From: JAPLST01 sp964397565
GTDB lineage: Bacteria; Auribacterota; UBA3054; JAPLST01
Reading direction: 5' to 3'
NCBI GenBank assembly: GCA_964397565.1
Contig: CAYNJC010000048.1
Coordinates: 1 to 31,010, forward strand
Length of the DNA: 31,010 nucleotides
Made by a program: the position numbers and the translations under genes. Shown piece after piece: positions 7,736 to 15,010 of the stretch (positions are counted from its first letter, which is position 1; the number at the start of each line of letters is the position of its first letter). The notes under the pieces were generated by a model that did not search any database, had not been told where the DNA came from, and saw only the letters and a program-made list of their open reading frames with translations.

Positions 7736-8476
7736 ATGAACACGCATGTATGTTGGCGCCATCTTCTGTTGTTGTGTTTCGTTGCCATGGCAAGTCGGGC
7801 AGACTGGGATGAGGGCGGATCATTCAAGATGCACTGGCCGCAGTTGCCGAATCCCAACGGCTGGGACATCAACGTCAGTGACTACACACTCGCCGACGAC
7901 TGGCAATGTACCGAAACGGGACCGGTCAAGCAAGTCCATATCTGGATCTCATGGACGAATGACTTTGTCGGCATTATTACCAACGTCCATCTGAGCATTC
8001 ACCTCAATTTCCCGGGGCCGCCCTACAGCCACCCGGCCGTGCTCATCTGGCAGGACAACTTTGGCCCGGGTCAATTCGTGATGCGGCCTTATGCGTCCGG
8101 CGTCCAAGGCTGGTACGATCCCATCTCCAACTGGTGGCATTTCCCGGATCACGCCATGATCTTCCAACTGAACATCCCGTTAAAGCTCACCGAGCCGTTC
8201 ACGCAACAAGCGGGCACGATTTACTGGCTGGATGTCAAGCTGAGCGTCATCAGCGGGCTGGCGGGCTGGAAGACGTCAATGAGCCCACACTTCATGGACG
8301 ACGCCACCGTGTGGAACAGCGCGCAAAGTCTCTGGCAGGAATTGCGCAATCCGGAAGAGCCCACCGAGTCGCTTGATCTGGCCTTTGTGATCGACCCGGT
8401 GCCCGAACCGGCGACAATGACGCTGCTGGGCGCGGGCCTGCTGGGCCTGCTGCTGCGCCGGCGCGCCTGTTACTAA
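7736..8476 (+). CDS. PEP-CTERM secreted protein
   Basis: A 246-residue exported protein: signal peptide (residues 1-20, MNTHVCWRHLLLLCFVAMAS), a beta-rich tryptophan-rich body, and a PEP-CTERM tail (VPEP, hydrophobic LLGAGLLGLLL, RRR) that exosortase systems recognise and process. The body has LADDWQCTETGPV and IWISWTND, a pattern I associate with an uncharacterised domain of planctomycete and verrucomicrobial PEP-CTERM proteins (possibly DUF7901; from memory, unverified). ATG 7736 is chosen for GGGAG seven bases upstream and the signal peptide. The last two residues (CY) and the stop lie within the left end of the 131-bp inserted element, so the original C-terminus probably ended RRRA as in the gene at 8921. 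No catalytic motif is visible; a surface or matrix role is inferred. Confidence 0.85.
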   Translation: MNTHVCWRHLLLLCFVAMASRADWDEGGSFKMHWPQLPNPNGWDINVSDYTLADDWQCTETGPVKQVHIWISWTNDFVGIITNVHLSIHLNFPGPPYSHPAVLIWQDNFGPGQFVMRPYASGVQGWYDPISNWWHFPDHAMIFQLNIPLKLTEPFTQQAGTIYWLDVKLSVISGLAGWKTSMSPHFMDDATVWNSAQSLWQELRNPEEPTESLDLAFVIDPVPEPATMTLLGAGLLGLLLRRRACY

Positions 8477-8599
8477 TGAATGTGCTTACTAGGTGCCATG
8501 CCAATTGTAGCCGCGGGCGCTGACCGCGGCTGCAGAAGCCGCCCTCACCGCGGGCGGCTACAAAGACGTTGCAATGTAAAAAGCGGTTTCATTAGTAAC
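8469..8599 (+). mobile_element. 131-bp MITE-like element with 12-bp terminal inverted repeats
   Basis: It is bounded by GTTACTAATGAA (8469-8480) and its exact reverse complement TTCATTAGTAAC (8588-8599). The interior is GC-rich and partly self-complementary: TGTAGCCGC near 8507 can pair with GCGGCTACA near 8565. It carries no open frame, as expected of a non-autonomous element. A second copy lies inverted at 1-55. The left end forms the last codons and stop of the PEP-CTERM gene. I see no clear target-site duplication. Confidence 0.75.
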
Positions 8600-8920
8600 G
8601 CCACCGCCTGTCACGTGCATGCCGTGACCGCGCTTATCCGCCGTCATGTTTTCTTTGACGCACTTCTGCATCGGCCAATGCATGCTCGGCACGCAAACAT
8701 GCCATGGCTGTTGCGAAAAAGGGAGCGGCCTTCGCACCTTTGCGCGGCATCGTGGCGCATGCACAACAGCGGGCATGAAGCGGGCGCGGCGGCGCGGATA
8801 TTGCTGCCATAATCAGCGAGCGGGATGGAGCGTTCTTGTGCGGAAACGAAACGGCCGCAAAATCCGTGAAGAGCCACGGAGCAATGCAGACGCTGGAACA
8901 AACCCACGAGGGCAAAACAC
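8600..8920. other. Spacer without recognisable gene
   Basis: About 320 bases upstream of the papain-like gene. I see no convincing gene. A CATAAT at 8808-8813 could be a -10 box but lacks a good -35. GAGG (8908-8911), nine bases before the next ATG, is a weak ribosome site. Confidence 0.5.
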
Positions 8921-10054
8921 ATGAAAAAAATAATGATCATTCTGGCGCATATCATGCTGGCGCTGGCGCTGACCAGCGCGGCGCACGCGCTGCCCTCGTC
9001 GGTCATTCTCTCCAACGATCTGCCACCGATCGGCGACCAAGGGACATCAGCAGCCGAAGATATGCAGTGCCAGTGGTGGGCGGCGTCTTACTACATGTTG
9101 ACCCACTATGTCAAGCACTTCGAACACCCCGAGTGGGATCTCACCAACCCCCAATACCAATTCAGTCCTACGTTTCTGTTCAAAGCCCAACCTGCATGTC
9201 CTCCGGTGGATAAACTCCAAGCCGCAGGATGCGTGGATCTGGCAGAGGTGCCTTATAATGCCAACAATCCACCGCCGTTAACCCACGTCCAGATCGAAGC
9301 GGCCAAGCCATATAGAATCACCGGGTGTGACACCATCTGGTACTACGATAGCAACGTAACCAACCCCCCATTTCCGACCCAAGACGCAAGCATCATCACC
9401 GCCAAAACCTACTTAGCCAGCGGACACGTCTTGGACGTTGGCATCAGTGCGTCGCACAAGGATTTCCCGGATCGGTACGGCACCAACGCCACGTTTTACT
9501 TCGATCCAACCTATGCGACCGGTGAGGTACTCGGTGTCGGTCACCAAGTTGCGTTCTGCGGCTATGACGACACCATCAATCCAACCGGTGCAGGCCCGGA
9601 TCACCAGGGCGGTTTTCTGATGGTGAACGAGGCGGGCACGAACTGGAACGGGGACATGCATGGCTTCCTCTGGATGAGTTACGCCTATGTAAAACAGTAT
9701 GTCAGCGACTGCTATGCGATTACCGGTAGCGTATCCGACATTCCTTTGATTATGGGTTGCGACAAGTACGCCGGCGAGATAGGCGACCTCGTCACCATAA
9801 CCGGTGACAGCTTCGGCGGCGAGAGACGCGCCACCAGAGTGACCTTCAACGGGATTGCCGCAATCAACGTGATGTTCGACAACAATAGTATAACCACACG
9901 CGTTCCTTTTGGGGCCACGTCCGGCCAGCTGGTCGTCCATAACTGGGAAGACACGCCCAGCAACGGCATCGAATTTCAAGTGGTGCCCGAGCCGGCCGTG
10001 CTGACGCTGCTGGGCGCGGGCCTGCTGGGCCTGCTGCTGCGCCGGCGCGCGTGA
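8921..10054 (+). CDS. PEP-CTERM papain-like cysteine peptidase with IPT/TIG domain
   Basis: A 377-residue exported protein. The signal peptide (1-23) ends AHA. The next 240 residues read as a papain-like (C1/C39-type) fold: PPIGDQGT (35-42), candidate nucleophile C50 in CQWWAAS, then GVGHQVAFCGYDD with candidate H208, and GGFLMVNEAGTNWNG with N236. This mirrors the DQG...C-W-A, H-A-V-x-x-x-G-Y and N-S-W-G blocks of papains. Residues about 275-353 form an IPT/TIG immunoglobulin-like domain (GDLVTITGDSFGG, TRVTFNG). A PEP-CTERM tail (355-377) closes it. The nucleophile region is altered, with CQWWA instead of CWAF and an insert after DQG, so activity is probable, not certain. Surface-anchored or released proteolysis is inferred. 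The tail is almost identical in DNA to that of the gene at 7736. Confidence 0.8.
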   Translation: MKKIMIILAHIMLALALTSAAHALPSSVILSNDLPPIGDQGTSAAEDMQCQWWAASYYMLTHYVKHFEHPEWDLTNPQYQFSPTFLFKAQPACPPVDKLQAAGCVDLAEVPYNANNPPPLTHVQIEAAKPYRITGCDTIWYYDSNVTNPPFPTQDASIITAKTYLASGHVLDVGISASHKDFPDRYGTNATFYFDPTYATGEVLGVGHQVAFCGYDDTINPTGAGPDHQGGFLMVNEAGTNWNGDMHGFLWMSYAYVKQYVSDCYAITGSVSDIPLIMGCDKYAGEIGDLVTITGDSFGGERRATRVTFNGIAAINVMFDNNSITTRVPFGATSGQLVVHNWEDTPSNGIEFQVVPEPAVLTLLGAGLLGLLLRRRA

Positions 10055-10230
10055 TCGCCGCGTGATTGCCTTGTGCATGGCGCCGATAGTGGGTGCGCCG
10101 TAGGCACATCACGGCCTGGCTATCATCCGCGGAGATGGGTTCTATGCGCTGCCGCACGTGAGCACCGCACTTGGGCGATCAACGGATGAACAGTATAGCC
10201 CTGGCCGGCCTTCTCCAGCGTGAAGTCGCG

Positions 10231-11205
10231 CTAGCGTGCCAGGGACATCTTTTTTTCCCAGCCGGCTATTGTCATGTTCAGCAATGTTTCCGGCTTGCCT
10301 TCCGGCACGGCGTTTTTCGCCAACACCAGATAGGGAGCGGCCACCAGCGCACACCCTACTTTGCCTTCCGGGATCCACGTGATGCGGTAGCTGATCCATA
10401 GTTCCTTGTAGAGGGCATTGTTGTCCTCGCCGCAGCGCACGGCACATGTGGCAATCTTGTGCCGCAACCCGTCGGCAAACGCGGCCAGATCTTTCGCATC
10501 CGCGACGGTCACTTCGCCGGCATCCTCAATGAAGAGACAGGAATCAACCGTGCGGTCCTCGGCGATGGCGATGGCGATGGCCGCCCAGATGTAGTTTGGT
10601 CCCGGCGCGGTGTATTCCTTTTCTGCGCAGATCACCTGTGCTCCAGGCAGCAGGGGAAAGCGACGCTGCGCTTGTGTCCCGAACAGCCGGGTGGCCGCGT
10701 CAACCAGGGGCTCAGCCGAGTAGACGGGGATTTTCTTCCCGTCATGCCGGGCAACGTCAAACAGCGCCTTCACCTTGCCCGCGGCAATCTCCTCGGCTCG
10801 CGCCACATCATATCCCCACAACGCGCCATTCAACCCGCAGAATGAAGAAGCCACCAGCATGTTGATCTGCCCGATGTAGGCGCCTTGCGCTTCCGCGCGA
10901 TCGTACGCCACAATGCCGTTCAGGACAGTGTCCATGTCCTGGTCCACCAGACCGATATCCAGGGTCATGGCGCAGATGTAGCCCAAGCCGCTCGCTCCCG
11001 CATTCCCATAGCCGTCACAGTACTTGTCAAAAGGGCCAACCGCGCCGCGCACAACGGTGGCCATGTTCGCCACGGCGGGTTCGCCTCCCGGCTTTTCGGC
11101 GCGGCACACGGCGGTGGCAAGAAGGCAGCAGGCAAAAAACAAAACAAGCAAGAGCGCCTGTGGGGCGGCATTGAATCCTGCGGATGTGCGCGTCATCGTG
11201 TTCAT
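10231..11205 (-). CDS. hdcA: Pyruvoyl-dependent histidine decarboxylase with signal peptide
   Basis: Converts L-histidine to histamine and CO2 using a pyruvoyl group made by self-cleavage of the proenzyme between two serines. The match to Lactobacillus HdcA, as I remember it, runs along the whole length: GIVAYDRAEAQGAYIGQINM, then ASSF (serine pair S120-S121, counted from the start used here), GYDV, WAAIAIAIAEDRTVDS, FIEDAG (catalytic Glu at 227) and VAAPY. The Tyr-Asp and Glu of the substrate site (Y101, D102, E105) are also kept. Unusually, about 36 residues before the catalytic part form a signal peptide (QALLLVLFFACCLLATAVCRA), whereas known enzymes are cytoplasmic. I chose ATG 11205 for GAGAAG seven bases upstream; ATG 11196 is possible. 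No antiporter or maturation gene (hdcP, hdcB) is adjacent. Confidence 0.85.
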   Translation of the reverse strand: MNTMTRTSAGFNAAPQALLLVLFFACCLLATAVCRAEKPGGEPAVANMATVVRGAVGPFDKYCDGYGNAGASGLGYICAMTLDIGLVDQDMDTVLNGIVAYDRAEAQGAYIGQINMLVASSFCGLNGALWGYDVARAEEIAAGKVKALFDVARHDGKKIPVYSAEPLVDAATRLFGTQAQRRFPLLPGAQVICAEKEYTAPGPNYIWAAIAIAIAEDRTVDSCLFIEDAGEVTVADAKDLAAFADGLRHKIATCAVRCGEDNNALYKELWISYRITWIPEGKVGCALVAAPYLVLAKNAVPEGKPETLLNMTIAGWEKKMSLAR

Positions 11206-11304
11206 TCTGTGACTTCTCTTTGTGTGAAAAGGTGCGGGCGGTTTATAAAACCGCGACATGCTGCTGCACCGGTTTACTTGGCTTGTCTGCTCCCCGCTTG
11301 GTTG

Positions 11305-11350
11305 ACAACTCTGTTGTTTGCATTATACCATTGTCTAGGTGCGGAAGCAA
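11305..11350 (-). promoter_or_regulatory. Promoter and possible operator of hdcA
   Basis: On the minus strand: TTGCTT (11350-11345), a 17-base spacer and consensus TATAAT (11327-11322). An inverted repeat ACAAC-TCT-GTTGT (11305-11317) sits at the expected start site and could be an operator. The leader would be about 110 bases. Confidence 0.7.
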
Positions 11351-11378
11351 CACCAGACACACACCAGACACCCCATGG

Positions 11379-11456
11379 ATTTTGCCCGTGCCCGAACTGG
11401 CGTTGCTAGCCATCCTGGGCGCGGGTGTGTTGATCTTGATGTTACGGTATGCGTGA
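11379..11456 (+). pseudogene. Relic of a PEP-CTERM gene 3' end
   Basis: This frame reads ILPVPELALLAILGAGVLILMLRYA then stop, a clear but decayed PEP-CTERM tail (VPEP to VPEL, RRR reduced to R). No exported protein precedes it in frame. The bases after the stop (GCGTGATTGCCTTGTG) repeat those at 10060-10075 after the intact papain-like gene, so this looks like a duplicated or deleted remnant of such a gene. Confidence 0.5.
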
Positions 11457-11461
11457 TTGCC

Positions 11462-11490
11462 TTGTGTGTTGCGCGGATATTTGGTACAAT
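11462..11490 (+). promoter_or_regulatory. Promoter of mtnP, near-leaderless
   Basis: TTGTGT (11462-11467), a 17-base spacer and TACAAT (11485-11490). The ATG at 11499 is only eight bases past the -10 box, so the transcript would start at or within one or two bases of the start codon. No Shine-Dalgarno is present. Confidence 0.6.
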
Positions 11491-11498
11491 CTGCGCAC

Positions 11499-12377
11499 AT
11501 GACGACCCTTGGCATCATTGGCGGCACCGGCTTGTATGACCTGCCCGGCCTGACCGCCCGGGAGACCTGCACGGTCACCACCCCGTTCGGCGAACCGAGT
11601 GCGCCGCTGCATTGCGGTGTGCTGCACGGCACGCGGCTGGTGTTTTTGGCGCGGCATGGATTGCAGCACACGCTCTTGCCGCAGGAAATCAACTATCGTG
11701 CCAACATCTTTGCCTTGAAAGCGGCCGGCGTGACGCAGGTCGTCAGCGTCTGTGCGGTGGGCAGCTTGCGCGAGGAGTACGCGCCCGGCGATGTCGTGAT
11801 TGCCGATCAGTTTTTCGATCGCACGCACAAGGCCCGCCATGATACCTTTTTCGGTGATGGCCTGGTGGCGCATGTTGCCTTTGGCGATCCTGTCTGCGCG
11901 ACGCTGAGTCAGGCCTTGCATACCGCGGCCGGCACGGCCGGCGCCCGCGCGCACTTGGGTGGCACCTATGTGAATATGGAAGGGCCGGCGTTCTCGACCC
12001 GCGCGGAATCCGAATTCTATCGCCGCTGCGTCCAGGGCAGCGTCATCGGCATGACCTGCTTGACGGAAGCGAAACTGGCCCGCGAGGCCGAACTGTGCTT
12101 CGCCGTGCTGGCCCAAGTCACCGACTATGACTGCTGGCGCCGCGGGCAGGCCGCCGTCACGACCGACGCCTTTCTTGCCGAGCTGCAGCGCGCCGGCGAT
12201 CTGTCGCTGCGCATCATTGCAGCGCTGGTTGCGCAGCTGCCTGCGGATGCTGCCTGTCCCTGTCGCCATGCTTTGCGTAGCGCCGTGGTGACCTCGCTGG
12301 CGGCCGTGCCGCCGCAGACTCGCGCGCGCCTCGCGCCACTCCTCGCCCCCTATGATGTTTCGACGCCTGCATCTTGA
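11499..12377 (+). CDS. mtnP: S-methyl-5'-thioadenosine phosphorylase
   Basis: Cytoplasmic enzyme that cleaves methylthioadenosine with phosphate to adenine and methylthioribose-1-phosphate, salvaging purine and methionine from polyamine and SAM metabolism. The 292 residues start MTTLGIIGGTGLYD (phosphate-binding GGTG). They contain FLARHG, QEINYRANIFALK, the MEGPAFSTRAES block that marks this branch of the PNP/MTAP family, and TDYDCWR with the two aspartates that bind the adenine base. These features favour MTAP over inosine/guanosine phosphorylase. The start at 11499 is set by the GGTG motif position. It overlaps pssA by 26 bases and opens a cluster mtnP-pssA-truB. Length is normal. Confidence 0.92.
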   Translation: MTTLGIIGGTGLYDLPGLTARETCTVTTPFGEPSAPLHCGVLHGTRLVFLARHGLQHTLLPQEINYRANIFALKAAGVTQVVSVCAVGSLREEYAPGDVVIADQFFDRTHKARHDTFFGDGLVAHVAFGDPVCATLSQALHTAAGTAGARAHLGGTYVNMEGPAFSTRAESEFYRRCVQGSVIGMTCLTEAKLAREAELCFAVLAQVTDYDCWRRGQAAVTTDAFLAELQRAGDLSLRIIAALVAQLPADAACPCRHALRSAVVTSLAAVPPQTRARLAPLLAPYDVSTPAS

Positions 12378-13143
12378 AGCCCCGATTTTGCTGCTGCCAA
12401 ATCTGTTTACGGCGGCCAACTTTGCGCTCGGCATTCGCGCCATTACCTTGGTCTTGCGCAGTGACCAGCTGTATGACCAGGCCGCGCTGTGCATCATGCT
12501 GGCGATGCTCTGCGATGTCATGGACGGCATGATTGCGCGCCTGACCAAATCCACCAGCGCGTTCGGCAAAGAGTTTGACTCGCTGGCCGATCTGGTCAGT
12601 TTCGGGGTCGCGCCCGCCGTGATGGTGTATCGTCAATCACTGGCAGTGTATGATGGGGTCGAGTGGCAGGGCTTTGGCCACCTCGGCTTTCTGATTTGCG
12701 TCGTGTATGCCGGCTGCGCCGCGCTGCGCCTGGCTCGCTTCAATGCACATGCGGATGCCGAACAGCGCTCATTTGTCGGTCTGCCCAGCCCGGCCGCCGC
12801 GGGCGTGATCATTTCCTATTTTATGCTGGTCGAGACGGCCTTGCTGCCGGCTTCAGTCGTCCAAGTGACGACCCGCTGGGTCTTGCCGGTCGTGACGGCC
12901 TTGATGGGGATTATGATGGTCAGCACCATTCGCTATCCCGCGCCGGCCAAGACGTTGTTGAAGCGCGCGCACGGTTTCTATATTTTTGCCGCCGCCGCCT
13001 GCATTATTGCCTTGATGATTGCCAGCCGCGGCGTGACGTTGTTCGTCCTTTTCAACGGGTATGCCCTGCTGGGCGTGCTCCGCTTGTTCCGCACCCGGCG
13101 CGGCGGCGCGTATCCCCTGGCACCACCGCACCCGCATGGCTGA
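12352..13143 (+). CDS. pssA: CDP-diacylglycerol-serine O-phosphatidyltransferase
   Basis: Inner-membrane enzyme making phosphatidylserine, precursor of phosphatidylethanolamine, from CDP-diacylglycerol and serine. The 263 residues hold the complete CDP-alcohol phosphotransferase motif D58-G-x2-A-R-x8-G-x3-D-x3-D80 (DGMIAR ... GKEFDSLAD), followed by LVSFGVAPA and ALRLARFN, both typical of PssA. About seven to eight membrane segments follow the usual layout from LLPNLFTAANFALG onward. The start overlaps the end of mtnP by 26 bases; ATG 12355 is an equal alternative and neither has a clear Shine-Dalgarno. The 3' end overlaps truB by eight bases, so translation is coupled. No psd gene is in the window. 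Confidence 0.9.
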   Translation: MMFRRLHLEAPILLLPNLFTAANFALGIRAITLVLRSDQLYDQAALCIMLAMLCDVMDGMIARLTKSTSAFGKEFDSLADLVSFGVAPAVMVYRQSLAVYDGVEWQGFGHLGFLICVVYAGCAALRLARFNAHADAEQRSFVGLPSPAAAGVIISYFMLVETALLPASVVQVTTRWVLPVVTALMGIMMVSTIRYPAPAKTLLKRAHGFYIFAAAACIIALMIASRGVTLFVLFNGYALLGVLRLFRTRRGGAYPLAPPHPHG

Positions 13144-13915
13144 TCTCCCGTTTCGACGTGATCTGTCGCCGCGCCGCGCGCTCGACGGCATTTTGGTGGT
13201 CAACAAGCCGACCGCGTGGACCTCGCACGATGTCGTCGCCAAAATCCGCAATTTCTTTCACTTGACCAAGCTCGGGCATGCCGGCACGCTCGACCCGATC
13301 GCCACCGGCGTGCTGGTCCTCCTCGCCGGCCGGGCCACCAAACTGGCCGAACAGCTCCTGGCCGACGACAAAGAATACCGTTTCACCATTCGCTTTGGCA
13401 TCACCACCGACAGCCAGGATATCTCCGGCAAAATCCTGCGCGAGGAACCGGCGCCGGCGCCGTGCCCGCTGGCGGAGATCGAGGCCATCCTGCCGCGCTT
13501 CCGTGGCGAACTGCAGCAAATCCCGCCGATGTTCTCGGCCGTCAAAATCGGTGGCATGCGCCTTTACAAACTTGGCCGAAAAGGCACCGAGATCGAGCGC
13601 GCGCCGCGCCGGATTTTGATCAAAACGCTGGAGGTCGAGGCCTGCGCCTGGCCCTGCCTGACCTTGCGCGCGGTCTGCTCGAAAGGCACGTATATCCGCA
13701 CGATCTGCCACGATATCGGCGCCGCGCTTGGCCCCGGCGGCTGCATGGATTCGCTCGCGCGCCTGCGCAGCGGCAGCTACACGATTGATCAGGCTTGTAC
13801 GATGGAGGAACTCTTGGCCATGACGCCCGAGGCGTTTCAGGCGCGCCTCATGCCGCTGCCGGTCATGGCCACCGCACGGCCGCCGCACGGCTTCTCCCGC
13901 GCGCCGCGCGAATGA
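13136..13915 (+). CDS. truB: tRNA pseudouridine(55) synthase TruB
   Basis: Converts U55 in the T-loop of tRNAs to pseudouridine. The 259 residues show the TruB motifs: GILVVNKPTAWTSHDVV (motif I), LGHAGTLDPIATGVL with catalytic D53, the EYRFTIRFGITTDSQD segment, QIPPMFSAVKIGGMRLYKLGR, and CSKGTYIRTICHDIGAALG. A short tail follows, without a full PUA domain. ATG 13136 overlaps the pssA stop (ATGGCTGA); motif I placement supports it. In many bacteria truB follows nusA-infB-rbfA, so the mtnP-pssA-truB order is unusual. The cluster seems to run to the terminator at 14621. Confidence 0.93.
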   Translation: MADLPFRRDLSPRRALDGILVVNKPTAWTSHDVVAKIRNFFHLTKLGHAGTLDPIATGVLVLLAGRATKLAEQLLADDKEYRFTIRFGITTDSQDISGKILREEPAPAPCPLAEIEAILPRFRGELQQIPPMFSAVKIGGMRLYKLGRKGTEIERAPRRILIKTLEVEACAWPCLTLRAVCSKGTYIRTICHDIGAALGPGGCMDSLARLRSGSYTIDQACTMEELLAMTPEAFQARLMPLPVMATARPPHGFSRAPRE

Positions 13916-13957
13916 ATAACCGCGCGGAACCATGCGTCTAATTACTGATGCAACGCA

Positions 13958-13982
13958 CACGGGGTTGCAGGTGGTCCCCGTG
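13958..13982 (+). other. Hairpin before the 14025 gene
   Basis: CACGGGG (13958-13964) pairs with CCCCGTG (13976-13982) across an 11-base loop, in the 109-base gap between truB and the next gene. It has no T-run. It could be an RNA stabiliser or attenuator; a purely structural repeat is equally possible. Confidence 0.35.
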
Positions 13983-14024
13983 CGCCAACACACACCCGGT
14001 AACCTCACTCAATCAAGGAGCGCT

Positions 14025-14594
14025 ATGCACACCCCTCTTCTAGTTGGCACCTTTCTCATTTTGGCCGGCTTCCTGCTGGCGGACAATGGCGCGGCGTCCG
14101 GCGTCAAAGCAGCGTCCGAAAAGCAGGCCGGCATGCACGGCAGAAAACTTGAGCACGCCGCGGTGGTGGCACTCAGCAATGCCGCCCAGCGCATTGACCG
14201 GGATGCCGGCGACGTCGAAAGTGCTGCCGCGCATGAAGCCCGCAAGGCAGCCCATGCCGCCCAGCGCGCCGGCAAACATGCAGAGAAGAAACTTGGCACC
14301 CGCGAACACGCCGTCAAGAAAGAAGTTGTGGATGACAAGCCGCCGGTCGTGAAACCGGCCACGACCGTCGTACCGCCCACGGAGGAAGTCACCAAGCCGG
14401 TTGTGCCGCCAGTTGATGAGCCGGTCAAGGTTGCGCCGCCAGTTGATGAGCCGGCGAAGGTTGTGCCGCCGTCGGCCGCCGCACCCGCCGCGGTAGACAA
14501 CGCTGCGACACCCACACCCGCGCCGGTTACGCCCGCAACTCCGCCGGCCGAGCCCGCGCGTAAAAAATGGTGGAAATTCTGGTCAAAAGACTGA
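14025..14594 (+). CDS. Small exported Pro/Ala/Lys-rich protein
   Basis: I do not recognise this 189-residue protein. It begins with a signal peptide or membrane anchor (MHTPLLVGTFLILAGFLLADNGA). An Ala/His/Arg-rich helical stretch follows (about 25-95, many EAR, AAQ and AEK units; coiled-coil-like). Then comes a proline-rich repeat region (about 103-145) with units VVPPTEEVTKP, VVPPVDEPVK, VAPPVDEPAK and VVPPSAAAP, where two units are nearly identical in DNA. The very C-terminus is basic and aromatic (RKKWWKFWSKD). A strong Shine-Dalgarno AAGGAG (14015-14020) fixes the start. A rigid proline linker with a charged tail suggests a cell-wall or periplasm-spanning part; that is inference. Confidence 0.75.
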   Translation: MHTPLLVGTFLILAGFLLADNGAASGVKAASEKQAGMHGRKLEHAAVVALSNAAQRIDRDAGDVESAAAHEARKAAHAAQRAGKHAEKKLGTREHAVKKEVVDDKPPVVKPATTVVPPTEEVTKPVVPPVDEPVKVAPPVDEPAKVVPPSAAAPAAVDNAATPTPAPVTPATPPAEPARKKWWKFWSKD

Positions 14595-14620
14595 CCGCCA
14601 CAGCACGGTAGAGTCTGCGC

Positions 14621-14654
14621 CGCACGCCCCGCCCATCGGGGCGTGCGTTTTTTT
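14621..14654 (+). terminator. Intrinsic terminator of the mtnP-pssA-truB cluster
   Basis: An 11-base-pair GC-rich stem CGCACGCCCCG/CGGGGCGTGCG with a CCCAT loop, followed by seven T. A textbook Rho-independent terminator 27 bases after the stop. Confidence 0.93.
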
Positions 14655-14676
14655 GTGCTCCCGCGCCGATGTAGAC

Positions 14677-14757
14677 GCGGCGGCTCGCCGCGAAGGGAAC
14701 GCCGATCATCCCGCCGTTGGCGGGACTGAAGGTAGCTGCGATCTCCCGATCGCAGCT
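14677..14757 (+). repeat. Two-hairpin repeat element, copy 2
   Basis: After a leading hairpin GCGGCG-GCT-CGCCGC come GAAGGGAACGC, hairpin 1 TCCCGCC-GTT-GGCGGGA (14709-14725), CTGAAGGT, and hairpin 2 AGCTGCGATC-TCCC-GATCGCAGCT (14734-14757). Linkers and the TCCC loop match copy 1 at 676-731, while the stems differ but pair perfectly. It occupies the spacer 14655-15092, in which I see no gene. Confidence 0.65.
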
Positions 14758-15010
14758 TCTATCGGATGGCACCGCGGCAAGCACCGCGCCCGGGACTGCC
14801 GACCAATTCTGCAGCTCTGCAATCTTACATTATCGTGCCGCACGAGAATTTTGCGGGCTGTGGAAATCCCGCCGCCCCTCAGCGGCAGCGACGTGCCGCG
14901 CTCCCCTCGGCAATGCCGGCACGGCACAAGAAACGCGGCGGACAGTCGCTGCTACCACAGAAGGCAGCGGGCGCGTGAATGCCATGGCCGGCGCAGATGG
15001 CATCTTTTGC

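Noticed and set aside
8880..8920. Riboswitch upstream of the papain-like gene
   Set aside because: A small CCGTG/CACGG hairpin is present, but no consensus of a known riboswitch class, including the c-di-GMP ones, could be seen.
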